The notes under the pieces: model-generated | Told to the model about the DNA's origin: nothing | The model's input: the letters and a program-made list of their open reading frames with translations, nothing else | The model's database searches: none | Translations under genes and position numbers: made by a program | NCBI GenBank assembly: GCA_047616645.1 | Contig: JBLHIH010000056.1 | Location: forward strand, 1-23,392 | Source of the DNA: JAHRVQ01 sp047616645 | Lineage (GTDB): Bacteria; Pseudomonadota; Gammaproteobacteria; Pseudomonadales; Azotimanducaceae | Reading direction: 5' to 3' | Length of the DNA stretch: 23,392 nucleotides | Shown: piece by piece, positions 1 through 6,668 of the stretch | Layout of the letters: each line of letters opens with the position of its first letter | How positions within the stretch are numbered: the first letter of the stretch is position 1

Positions 1-137
1 TTGTGCTAGGCATATGGATATTCCAAATGATTTATAGTGTCTGGTGGTTGGAGCGATATAAATTTGGACCAGTAGAATGGTTATGGCGGATGTTAACTTA
101 TGGTAAAAAGCCAAGCTTTGTTCGGAAAAAAATTTAA
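1..137 (+). CDS. DUF418 family membrane protein, C-terminal fragment
   Basis: This is the last 44 codons of a gene that begins outside the window; the reading frame starts with the codon at base 3 and stops with TAA at 135-137. The visible tail contains IYSVWWLERYKFGPVEWLWR followed by LTYGKKPSF. The F-x-x-GP-x-EW-x-WR-x-LTYG pattern is what I recognise as the conserved C-terminus of DUF418 proteins, predicted multi-pass inner-membrane proteins of unknown function. Only the last part of the final membrane segment and the basic cytoplasmic tail are present. The stop lies inside the 3' end of baeR on the other strand, giving a 4-bp convergent overlap with no room for a separate terminator. Family assignment rests on this short tail only. 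Confidence 0.75.
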   Translation, partial: VLGIWIFQMIYSVWWLERYKFGPVEWLWRMLTYGKKPSFVRKKI

Positions 138-802
138 ACTGTTGGAGATACTCGATAACCTACACCGTACACGGATTCTATAAAGTCAGGGATTGTCGTG
201 TTCAGTTTTTTTCTGAGTTTTTTGACATGGCTATCAATAGTTCTCTCGCTGACAATGCGATGATCAGAGTACATGTTTTCCATTAACTGATTGCGTGTGT
301 AAATTCTGCCGGGATCATTGCAAAGCTTTTTGAGCATATGAAACTCCACGGCGGTCAAACTGATTGTCGTAGATTGATGAGAGAACTCAAAACGTGTTTC
401 ATCCAGTTTCCATGGCCGATCACGTCCTAAGTCTCCTTGGGTTCGACGTAGTATTGACTTAACGCGTGCAACAACTTCTCTTGGACTAAATGGTTTGCAA
501 ATGTAGTCATCGGCACCGATATCAAGTCCCAGTATGCGATCGATTTCATCTACGCGGGCTGTAATCATAAGAATGGGGACATTAGAAAACGCTCTGACTT
601 CCTTACAGATAGCCATTCCATCTTTCCTAGGAAGCATAAGATCTAACAGAATTGCTGAGACGTCATTATTCTTGACCCATCCAACAACGTCATTCCCGTC
701 TTGCAAGATAACCACGTCGAAGTTTTCCGCTAGAAAATAGTCGGCTAGAATGTTTGCTAGTTTTATTTCGTCCTCAACGATCAAGATTTTTTGATGATGC
801 AT
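134..802 (-). CDS. baeR: OmpR/PhoB-type response regulator, BaeR-like
   Basis: Cytoplasmic transcription factor, partner of the sensor kinase encoded just upstream. The receiver domain fills about residues 5-115: acidic pocket in ILIVEDE, phospho-acceptor Asp54 in LLDLMLP, a conserved Thr in MITAR and Lys in ICKPFSP. A winged-helix DNA-binding domain follows (about 130-220), ending RTIDSHVKKLRKKL and VYGVGYR. Similarity to E. coli BaeR is high across GLDIGADDYICKPFSPREVVARVK, so the symbol is reasonable. I prefer the ATG at 802 (222 aa) because GAGGGAG lies 10 bases before it. An upstream ATG at 835 (233 aa) overlaps the end of baeS and has no clear ribosome binding site. In E. coli BaeR controls envelope-stress efflux genes (mdtABC, acrD, spy); none of these is present here, so its targets in this organism are unknown. 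Confidence 0.92.
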   Translation of the reverse strand: MHHQKILIVEDEIKLANILADYFLAENFDVVILQDGNDVVGWVKNNDVSAILLDLMLPRKDGMAICKEVRAFSNVPILMITARVDEIDRILGLDIGADDYICKPFSPREVVARVKSILRRTQGDLGRDRPWKLDETRFEFSHQSTTISLTAVEFHMLKKLCNDPGRIYTRNQLMENMYSDHRIVSERTIDSHVKKLRKKLNTTIPDFIESVYGVGYRVSPTV

Positions 803-824
803 TATTAATCGTCTCCCTCGTAGT

Positions 825-2276
825 TCATTGTTCATCGCTCATTGTAGGAATATTAACGACCATTTTTAAGCCGCCAAGGAGAGAATGTGAGGCGACTATA
901 TTGCCGCCATGACCTAAGGCGATTCCCTCTGCAATGGCAAGACCTAAACCACTGCCTCCAGTTTTTCGATTTCGAGAAGATTCGACACGATAGAGATACT
1001 CGAAGAGGTGAGGTAATGCTTCACTCGACACGCCAGGTAGGGAATCCTCAATGGTAAGCATAACGGTATTGTTATCGGGATATAGTTTGATGGATATCTC
1101 ACCACCGCTGTCAGTGTATTTGAAGCTATTTGTGACGAGGTTGTCTATCATTTGGTGTAAGCGAACTTCGTCTCCCCACACGAGTAATTCATCGGCTTCT
1201 GTCTTTATCTCTACCTTTAACTCCGCGTTTTGTGCAAGGCTAATAAACCGTTTTTCTTTACTTAACATCAATTCATTAAGGTCTACGATAGCCATGTTGA
1301 GGCGCAGGCCTCCGATATTAGTATTACTCAGGTCAGTCAGATCATTGATTAGTTTTTGTAGGTGATTGACCTCTTGGGAAATAGATTCGATTTGTTCACG
1401 GTTAACCGGGCGTATGCCATCTAACATGGCCTCAATTTCACCTTTAATGATGGCAAGAGGTGTTCGAAGTTCATGGGAGGTATCAGCGAGCCAACGTTGT
1501 CTCATTTGTTCATTGGATGCCAAGGTTTCTGCAAGATGGTCAACTCCTCGGGCGAGGTCACCCAATTCATCAGAACGATGAGAGTCTAATGGTTCACCAG
1601 ATTTTCCCTCTATCAATGCCTTCGTTCTATTCGCTATTGCTTTGATAGGTTTAACGATACTAGGCGAGAATAATAATGAAGAGAAGAAAGCCAGCGCTAA
1701 AACCGCGAGTCCCGCCAGTATTAAAGCCTCTCGTTGTTGCTCCATAAGTTGAAGCTCATAGCCATTGGCCAGCGGTTCTGCATTAGCGATGGAAAGCCAG
1801 CCAACAGTTTGACCTGAATTTTGTAATGGCATATTCAGCGCGTCTTTAAAGTTTTTGTGCTTGCCAGCTATAGAGCGTCTATCAAGATCCAAGAGTGCTA
1901 ACTTATTTTGTGGTGGAGGAGGCTTCCTGCCTGAATTACGTTTATGCGGAGGTCTTGACCCTTTTTCGTCTCCTCGCGTTGGAGGAGCAAAGTCCTCATC
2001 GGGTCTGGGGCTTGGGCCGTTTCTTTGCCTGGTTAAATTATCCTTCACTAAATCTTCAAAGATGCGGGGCTTGTCTCTTAACTTATCCCAACTGCCTTGT
2101 TCTTCGTAGTCACTTTCAAGTGCATTAACAAGAGGTTGATGTGCCTGTAATTGTTTCTGATTAATATACTCCAGAAGGCCGCGATCAAGGCTCCACTGCA
2201 CCAACTGCATCATCAGTAAAACAAGAATGATTGAACTTGTTAGAAGTGTTAAAAAAACTTTCGATTGAATACGCAT
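825..2276 (-). CDS. baeS: Sensor histidine kinase, BaeS-like
   Basis: Inner-membrane sensor kinase of 483 aa, first gene of the baeSR operon. Domains in order: TM1 at about residues 8-28; periplasmic sensor region about 30-183; TM2 about 184-204; HAMP about 205-258; HisKA with phospho-acceptor His268 in DTSHELRTPLA; HATPase_c with an N box (DNLVTNSFKYTD) and a G box (GGSGLGLAIAEG). It is expected to autophosphorylate on His268 and transfer to BaeR. The periplasmic part carries a striking low-complexity stretch, about residues 86-123, rich in Pro, Arg, Lys and acidic residues, which could bind anionic ligands or sense envelope state (inference). The gene end overlaps the longest possible baeR start. 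The ATG is only 1 bp from a tandemly repeated 127-bp element that probably supplies its promoter. Confidence 0.92.
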   Translation of the reverse strand: MRIQSKVFLTLLTSSIILVLLMMQLVQWSLDRGLLEYINQKQLQAHQPLVNALESDYEEQGSWDKLRDKPRIFEDLVKDNLTRQRNGPSPRPDEDFAPPTRGDEKGSRPPHKRNSGRKPPPPQNKLALLDLDRRSIAGKHKNFKDALNMPLQNSGQTVGWLSIANAEPLANGYELQLMEQQREALILAGLAVLALAFFSSLLFSPSIVKPIKAIANRTKALIEGKSGEPLDSHRSDELGDLARGVDHLAETLASNEQMRQRWLADTSHELRTPLAIIKGEIEAMLDGIRPVNREQIESISQEVNHLQKLINDLTDLSNTNIGGLRLNMAIVDLNELMLSKEKRFISLAQNAELKVEIKTEADELLVWGDEVRLHQMIDNLVTNSFKYTDSGGEISIKLYPDNNTVMLTIEDSLPGVSSEALPHLFEYLYRVESSRNRKTGGSGLGLAIAEGIALGHGGNIVASHSLLGGLKMVVNIPTMSDEQ

Positions 2277-2326
2277 ATAGCTAGTTCCCGCCCAGTAATA
2301 GCCAAATTTGACTGAATGTTGCCAAA

Positions 2327-2355
2327 CATATAAATATGTTGGCTAATAATTTCAA
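2327..2355 (-). promoter_or_regulatory. Candidate baeSR promoter (proximal repeat copy)
   Basis: On the minus strand TTGAAA (2355-2350) is followed by a 17-base spacer and TATATG (2332-2327). This gives 5/6 and 4/6 matches to the sigma-70 consensus and a predicted leader of about 45 bases before the baeS ATG. The -10 element lies within the GCCAA-TTGGC hairpin, so a regulator bound to that palindrome would overlap RNA polymerase (inference). Confidence 0.5.
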
Positions 2356-2453
2356 TAACTTACAAGGGAAGTAGCCCCGACGTTTTTGATTTCTGGATGT
2401 ACACTAGCTAGTTCCCGCCCAGTAATAGCCAAATTTGACTGAATGTTGCCAAA

Positions 2454-2482
2454 CATATAAATATGTTGGCTAATAATTTCAA
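2454..2482 (-). promoter_or_regulatory. Candidate baeSR promoter (distal repeat copy)
   Basis: Exact second copy of the TTGAAA-17-TATATG arrangement, 127 bp further upstream in the duplicated unit. If active it would give a longer baeS leader that runs through the proximal hairpin. Confidence 0.4.
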
Positions 2483-2582
2483 TAACTTACAAGGGAAGTA
2501 GCCCCGACGTTTTTGATTTCTGGATACTCACTAGATACCAGACGATCTGTCTCTGCACGATGAAGTGTGAAGACTACCCGCG

Positions 2583-2604
2583 AAATGTGACGTACTCCAC
2601 ATTT
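2583..2604. promoter_or_regulatory. Inverted repeat upstream of the di-heme peroxidase
   Basis: AAATGTG at 2583-2589 and CACATTT at 2598-2604 are perfect inverted 7-mers separated by 8 bases, a geometry usual for dimeric regulator sites. It lies 99 bp before the peroxidase start, in the non-repeated half of the 427-bp gap 2277-2703. Apart from this and the tandem repeat, the gap shows only ordinary AT-rich sequence. The regulator is unknown. Confidence 0.4.
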
Positions 2605-2703
2605 AAACGTTCATTTACACATTGTTTGCACATTGCTGCCTCATTTGTTGCTAATTAGCCCTTTAACATCTCTTTCAATTGAAATTGAAACAGAGTGAGT
2701 AAG

Positions 2704-4359
2704 ATGGGTCTCAAATATAGTATCGTTTTTATATCTATTTTTCTGTTGTCAGCTTGTGGTGGTGGCGGAGGAAGTTCAGATCCCGTTGACGCCCAGGCGC
2801 CCATCTCTGCACCAGTTACAGTTGCGCCAGTTCCAGCTCCATCAGTTCCGACTACACCGGATCCAGTCACTCAAGACCCCGCTACAGCAGGCCCAGTAAC
2901 ACCGGATGTACCCATAGATAACCAAGCTGACCCTCTTGACTTGCAATTAGCATCGATAATGACTCGTGATAACCTTACTGGGGACGCGAGTACTGATAGA
3001 AACCTCCCAAATATTCATTCAGATATAGCAATTCTTGGAAAATTTCTATTCTTTAGTACTCACCTAGGCGGAGTCGAGGATTCAGCTTGTGTCAGTTGTC
3101 ATCACCCTGTTTTGGGCGCAGGAGACAACTTGTCCCTCCCAGTTGGCGTGAGTGCTGTCGATGCATTAAATACGCCAGATCTTCAACTTTTGGGTTTGGG
3201 TCGGCATTTTCAGACAGCAGGTGGATTGCCTATCGTGCCACGTAATGCGCCTTCTGTATTTAATGTGGGTCTCTGGGACGAAGGTTTGTTTTGGGATTCA
3301 CGGGTTTCTAGCCTTGGCAATGAGCAAAATGCCAATGGCACCCAGTCGAGAATAGCGACCCCAGATTCAACAAGTTTTGATCAAATAGATCAAACAATCG
3401 CTATAGGTACTTCTCTTGCCGCAGCACAAGCAAGATTCCCGGTAAGCTCTGCGGCTGAAATGCGCGATGATTTCGAAAGCGAAATGGATAACCAATCGCT
3501 GAGAGCTATTCTTGCTGAGCGATTTGTTGGGGTAGGGGAATGGGAGGATTTATTCGAACAGAGCTTTGGTGATCGTAATATCACCTTTGATCGCATAGCT
3601 GAGGCCTTAGGGGAATATGAGCGCTCAATGAATTTTGTTGAATCCCCATGGAAGCGATATGTAGAGGGTGATGTGACAGCCCTTAGTGATCAACAAAAAG
3701 ATGGCGCTGTCCTCTTTTTTACGCCCGTCGAGGATGGGGGTGCTGGTTGCAGTCGTTGCCATTCTGGAGATAGGTTTACAGATGCAGAGCACCATATTGT
3801 TGGTTTTCCACAACTAACAGATGATATAGGGCGAGAGGCTATTATAGATGAGGCAGGGGATCGTTATCATTTTCGTACACCCTCTTTGCTCAATGTCTCC
3901 GCAACAGCTCCCTACGGCCACGCAGGCCTTTATCAAACCTTGGAAGAAGTTGTACGCCATTATGATAACCCTAATCGTCAAGTAGATGATTTGTTTGGAG
4001 AACAAAACAATCAACCCTTCGTGAACCCTAATGCAGATTTTTGCCAACTACCTCAAATTCAGCGAATTATTATGACAAGTGAAAGAGCTTGCGCAGATCT
4101 TTACCCTGATGCTTTTCAAAACTCGCAACTAGCACTAACGAGACTGGTTAGTAATCAAGCACGCTCACCTCTTGGTGATAGACCAAACATCAACGGTAAC
4201 GAACGTGCACAAATTGTTGCGTTTCTTGAAGCATTGACAGACCCCTGTGTCGAAGACAGGGCTTGTTTGGACCCTTGGATAGTTGATGCGGATGATCTTG
4301 GTGTCTTTCCAGACAATTCTGCAATCATTGCTCATGACGAACAGAAACTCGATCTGTAG
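2704..4359 (+). CDS. Lipoprotein di-heme cytochrome c peroxidase / MauG family protein
   Basis: Exported redox protein of 551 aa. It begins with a lipoprotein signal peptide ending LLSAC (lipidated Cys18), then an oligo-Gly run and a Pro/Val/Ala/Thr-rich linker to about residue 75. The CCP/MauG part carries two CxxCH heme c sites: CVSCH at 129-133 and CSRCH at 349-353. Members reduce hydrogen peroxide or oxidise a protein or small substrate in the periplasm. Near the C-terminus the family motif PYMH-x-G, whose Met is the axial ligand of one heme in classical peroxidases, reads PYGHAG (Gly405). Four Cys outside the heme motifs in the last 110 residues could form disulfides. The ATG at 2704 is preferred because GAG triplets lie 4-8 bases upstream; a GTG at 2695 would add three residues. 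It stands alone and faces the carotenoid oxygenase gene. Confidence 0.88.
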   Translation: MGLKYSIVFISIFLLSACGGGGGSSDPVDAQAPISAPVTVAPVPAPSVPTTPDPVTQDPATAGPVTPDVPIDNQADPLDLQLASIMTRDNLTGDASTDRNLPNIHSDIAILGKFLFFSTHLGGVEDSACVSCHHPVLGAGDNLSLPVGVSAVDALNTPDLQLLGLGRHFQTAGGLPIVPRNAPSVFNVGLWDEGLFWDSRVSSLGNEQNANGTQSRIATPDSTSFDQIDQTIAIGTSLAAAQARFPVSSAAEMRDDFESEMDNQSLRAILAERFVGVGEWEDLFEQSFGDRNITFDRIAEALGEYERSMNFVESPWKRYVEGDVTALSDQQKDGAVLFFTPVEDGGAGCSRCHSGDRFTDAEHHIVGFPQLTDDIGREAIIDEAGDRYHFRTPSLLNVSATAPYGHAGLYQTLEEVVRHYDNPNRQVDDLFGEQNNQPFVNPNADFCQLPQIQRIIMTSERACADLYPDAFQNSQLALTRLVSNQARSPLGDRPNINGNERAQIVAFLEALTDPCVEDRACLDPWIVDADDLGVFPDNSAIIAHDEQKLDL

Positions 4360-4371
4360 GAAGCCTGAGGT

Positions 4372-4401
4372 GCTGTGTGGTGACAAGCGATACCACACAG
4401 C
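4372..4401. terminator. Hairpin between convergent genes
   Basis: GCTGTGTGGT (4372-4381) and ACCACACAGC (4392-4401) form a perfect 10-bp stem with a 10-base loop, 12 bp after the peroxidase stop and 14 bp after the carotenoid oxygenase stop. There is no T-run on either side, so it may act as a bidirectional transcript end or 3' stabiliser rather than a textbook intrinsic terminator. Confidence 0.6.
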
Positions 4402-4415
4402 TAGTCAGTCATTGA

Positions 4416-5777
4416 TTATTCGCTGATAAAATTGCCATGAAACCCAAAAGGCACTCTTGTATCGAGTTTGATGATAGCGACAGGTTCTGACTCGAAGTTT
4501 TGTGCGTCTATGATTCTCACTTCGCTGAGATTCGTGACGCTATCAAACACTACGCTCAGAATAAAACCTTCATCCTCTGTGTGGCCTGTTGGCACAAACA
4601 CCGGTTCGCCGCCAGCGCAAGAGGCACCTACATCGTGGTGTTCCGTCTTTCCAGTTTCTAGATCATGTTTAAGTAACCCTTTGAAGCCAAACTCGCCACC
4701 TGATTCAAGAGCATATCCGTAGCGATAGGGATAACACTCGTTACGCGGGTTTATTCTAGGAAATTCTTGATCTATATCGCTAATTATTTGTGTGTCAACA
4801 GACCCCGCATCAACATCGATTGTCCAACGGACTAGCTTCCCACCTTCCTCATAATCTGAATCCGCGTTGTTGGTCATTGCTCGTTCATAGCGAACAACAT
4901 CCATGACGATGTTGTTTCCATCATCAAAACTATTCATCGGATGAAAAACAAAGCATGGATCTATGTCGATCCACTTAACGGTATCTGTGGTCGAATTCCT
5001 GTCCATAATACCCAGTCGTGCCTGGTGTGTTTGGCTCCACTGAAAAGGAAATGTATGTCCCTGTTCTAAGATATCAAAGTTTGCAACAATCGGGAGATCC
5101 ATAAATATGACACGACTTTCTGTTACAGAAAAATCATGCATCATCGCTGAGGCTGGCATGTCGATTTCTACTGTGCGCGTCAATTCACCCTCGCTGTTAG
5201 CGCGATGATAACGGAGAAAGGGCGCAACAAAATCGTATCCAAAAAACAACATTTCGCCAGTTTTGCCATCAATTTTAGGATGAGCTGTCATATTAGATGC
5301 TAACTTGCCTGAGTAATTAAATGCACGCTTAGTATCAAGCGCGAGACTCATTTCAAAAGGATAACCAACTTCTGACAAGGCGAGTATGTGACCACCATGA
5401 CCGATCACATTCACATTACCTGATCCCTGTACCATTAATTTGTGATCTGGCTGGGGCGCTGCCTTAAAATCTAATTTTTCTTCAATTGCTTCAGTTCTTA
5501 TCCAGCGATTTCTATAGCTAGTCGCTTTGCCGCCTGTAATGTTAATAGCATGCAACATACCATCCCCAGTAAACCAATGATGATTGGGCCCAGGGTTAAC
5601 CGGGTTGGGTCCTGCTCTCAGCAGAGTTCCTTTTAGTGTTTCCGGAATAGCACCGACAATTTCGAGATCGACAATTTCCTTCTCACGCTCAACCGGTGCA
5701 AAGTTTCCTTGTAACACCGGATTATCTTCAGGCGCTAAAATGGCGTTGCTTACTAGGCTGTTGAGTTTCTCAGACAT
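4416..5777 (-). CDS. Carotenoid oxygenase (RPE65/CCD/lignostilbene dioxygenase family)
   Basis: Non-heme Fe(II) dioxygenase, 453 aa, that cleaves a C=C bond of a carotenoid, apocarotenoid or stilbene-like substrate. The seven-bladed propeller family is recognised by the N-terminal RAGPNPVNPGPNHHWFTGDG segment and four iron-binding histidines in their usual contexts: His166 (MTAHPK), His214 (MMHDFSVTE), His279 (FHPMNSFDD) and His447 (GFHGNF). There is no signal peptide, so it is cytoplasmic. Start at 5777 has GAGG 8 bases upstream. No carotenoid synthesis gene is nearby, so the substrate is open; a stilbene or lignin-derived or dietary carotenoid substrate is possible. It is transcribed divergently from a TetR-family gene across a shared palindromic region, which makes that protein its likely regulator. 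Confidence 0.92.
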   Translation of the reverse strand: MSEKLNSLVSNAILAPEDNPVLQGNFAPVEREKEIVDLEIVGAIPETLKGTLLRAGPNPVNPGPNHHWFTGDGMLHAINITGGKATSYRNRWIRTEAIEEKLDFKAAPQPDHKLMVQGSGNVNVIGHGGHILALSEVGYPFEMSLALDTKRAFNYSGKLASNMTAHPKIDGKTGEMLFFGYDFVAPFLRYHRANSEGELTRTVEIDMPASAMMHDFSVTESRVIFMDLPIVANFDILEQGHTFPFQWSQTHQARLGIMDRNSTTDTVKWIDIDPCFVFHPMNSFDDGNNIVMDVVRYERAMTNNADSDYEEGGKLVRWTIDVDAGSVDTQIISDIDQEFPRINPRNECYPYRYGYALESGGEFGFKGLLKHDLETGKTEHHDVGASCAGGEPVFVPTGHTEDEGFILSVVFDSVTNLSEVRIIDAQNFESEPVAIIKLDTRVPFGFHGNFISE

Positions 5778-5825
5778 GTTGTTTACCTCAGGTTCTGGTG
5801 AATAGGGACTTGTAAATACGTATAT

Positions 5826-5875
5826 CTTGACACTGACTAGATTTCATTATTATTCAGCATCTAGACACTGTCAAG
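5826..5875. promoter_or_regulatory. Operator-like inverted repeat with divergent promoters
   Basis: CTTGACACTGACTAGAT (5826-5842) and ATCTAGACACTGTCAAG (5859-5875) are 17-bp inverted arms (15 of 17 paired positions) around a 16-bp AT-rich spacer. Each arm contains TTGACA. On the plus strand TTGACA (5827-5832) is followed after 15 bases by TATTAT (5848-5853), towards the TetR gene. On the minus strand TTGACA (5874-5869) is followed after 16 bases by TAATAA (5852-5847), towards the carotenoid oxygenase gene. The two promoters overlap face to face and share the central -10 bases. Each arm is also roughly palindromic around GACA-C-TG, so one dimer per arm is plausible. Confidence 0.7.
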
Positions 5876-5934
5876 TATTTTCTCCATACTCTGTTGTTTA
5901 GCGCCACCAGAACGTAACTTACGATTGATTTGTA

Positions 5935-6528
5935 ATGACAAAAAATAATTACCATCATGGTGACCTTGCGGAAACGCTAATCAAGGCAACTGTCTCCCTT
6001 TTAAAAACCAAAAGTGTCGCAGCCCTTAGTCTTCGAGAAGTAGCACGTGAGGCAGGGGTTTCTCATAGTGCGCCCGCTCATCACTTTAAAGATAAGGCGG
6101 GTTTATTAACCGCGGTTGCTACAGAAGGCCATAAACTATTAACAAAAGCCCTGCTTGATAAAACGATGATGCCTAATCAAGACGCCACGACTAAATATCG
6201 CGCATCTGGCGAGGCTTATATTAGATTTGCGATCGCGCAACCCGCCCATTTTGAAATCATGTTTCGACCAGAGCTTATTAATAGAAGCGACGCTTCCTAT
6301 ATAGAACATGGGAAGGTAGCCCGTGACATTTTGGCCCATTGCGTCAAAGAAGTGATAAAAGAGGATGGCTTGAATGCGGAGCAGGCTGAAGCCATGATTA
6401 TCTCATCATGGTCTCAGGTACATGGTTTCGTCATACTTTGGCTCGCGGGTAATTTTGGAGACCCAGACAATATGACAATGCTTGATCATCTGCTAAAAGG
6501 CCTTCTATACAAGCCAAGACTAAGCTGA
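5935..6528 (+). CDS. TetR/AcrR family transcriptional regulator
   Basis: One-component repressor-type regulator, 197 aa. The N-terminal TetR helix-turn-helix covers about residues 9-65, with recognition region SLREVAREAGVSHSAPAHHFKDKAGLL. The C-terminal ligand-binding half (about 75-190) contains FEIMFRPEL and a WSQVHGFVILWLAG helix, typical of the WHG-type TetR C-terminal domain. It is likely to bind the inverted repeat at 5826-5875 and so control itself and the divergent carotenoid oxygenase; the ligand may be the oxygenase substrate or product (inference from context). No good ribosome binding site precedes the ATG at 5935, but the next Met codons are too far inside the DNA-binding domain. 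The carnitine genes follow on the same strand after 140 bp, so read-through or regulation of them is possible but unproven. Confidence 0.9.
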   Translation: MTKNNYHHGDLAETLIKATVSLLKTKSVAALSLREVAREAGVSHSAPAHHFKDKAGLLTAVATEGHKLLTKALLDKTMMPNQDATTKYRASGEAYIRFAIAQPAHFEIMFRPELINRSDASYIEHGKVARDILAHCVKEVIKEDGLNAEQAEAMIISSWSQVHGFVILWLAGNFGDPDNMTMLDHLLKGLLYKPRLS

Positions 6529-6668
6529 AAAAAATAGTGTTGTCACTGCGTTGCTATGAACCTCATTGGCGAAATTGAAATGTTAGCATCCAACTGTGAA
6601 TACGTAATGTGGCATTGAAGGACATGTTCCTGTTACAATTTTTGAACCAAATTTCAACTGAGGTTTTC

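Larger units (their letters stand above)
2278..2531. repeat. 127-bp tandem duplication upstream of baeS
   Basis: Two consecutive units, 2278-2404 and 2405-2531, match at 124 of 127 positions; the first 121 bases of each are identical, and the only differences are three bases at 2399-2401 against 2526-2528. TAG at 2532-2534 repeats the unit start once more. Each unit contains an inner imperfect hairpin (GCCAAACATA pairing with TATGTTGGC, one bulged base; 2321-2343 and 2448-2470). An outer near-match pair, CTAGTTCCC with GGGAAGTAG, encloses it (2281-2289 with 2366-2374; 2408-2416 with 2493-2501). No open reading frame of note lies in the unit. The near identity suggests a recent duplication. 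Confidence 0.95.

Noticed and set aside
2278..2531. Possible CRISPR array or integron attC sites
   Set aside because: There are only two adjacent long units without spacers, no cas or integrase gene is present, and no attC core sites are visible.
2655..2870. Minus-strand frame of 71 codons over the peroxidase start
   Set aside because: It is antisense to the signal peptide and Pro/Val/Ala linker; its Gly/Thr/Ala-rich product is the mirror of that low-complexity DNA.
6609..6668. Upstream ATG extending the BKACE protein by 20 residues
   Set aside because: The added residues are unlike the family and the ATG at 6669 has a better placed ribosome binding site.
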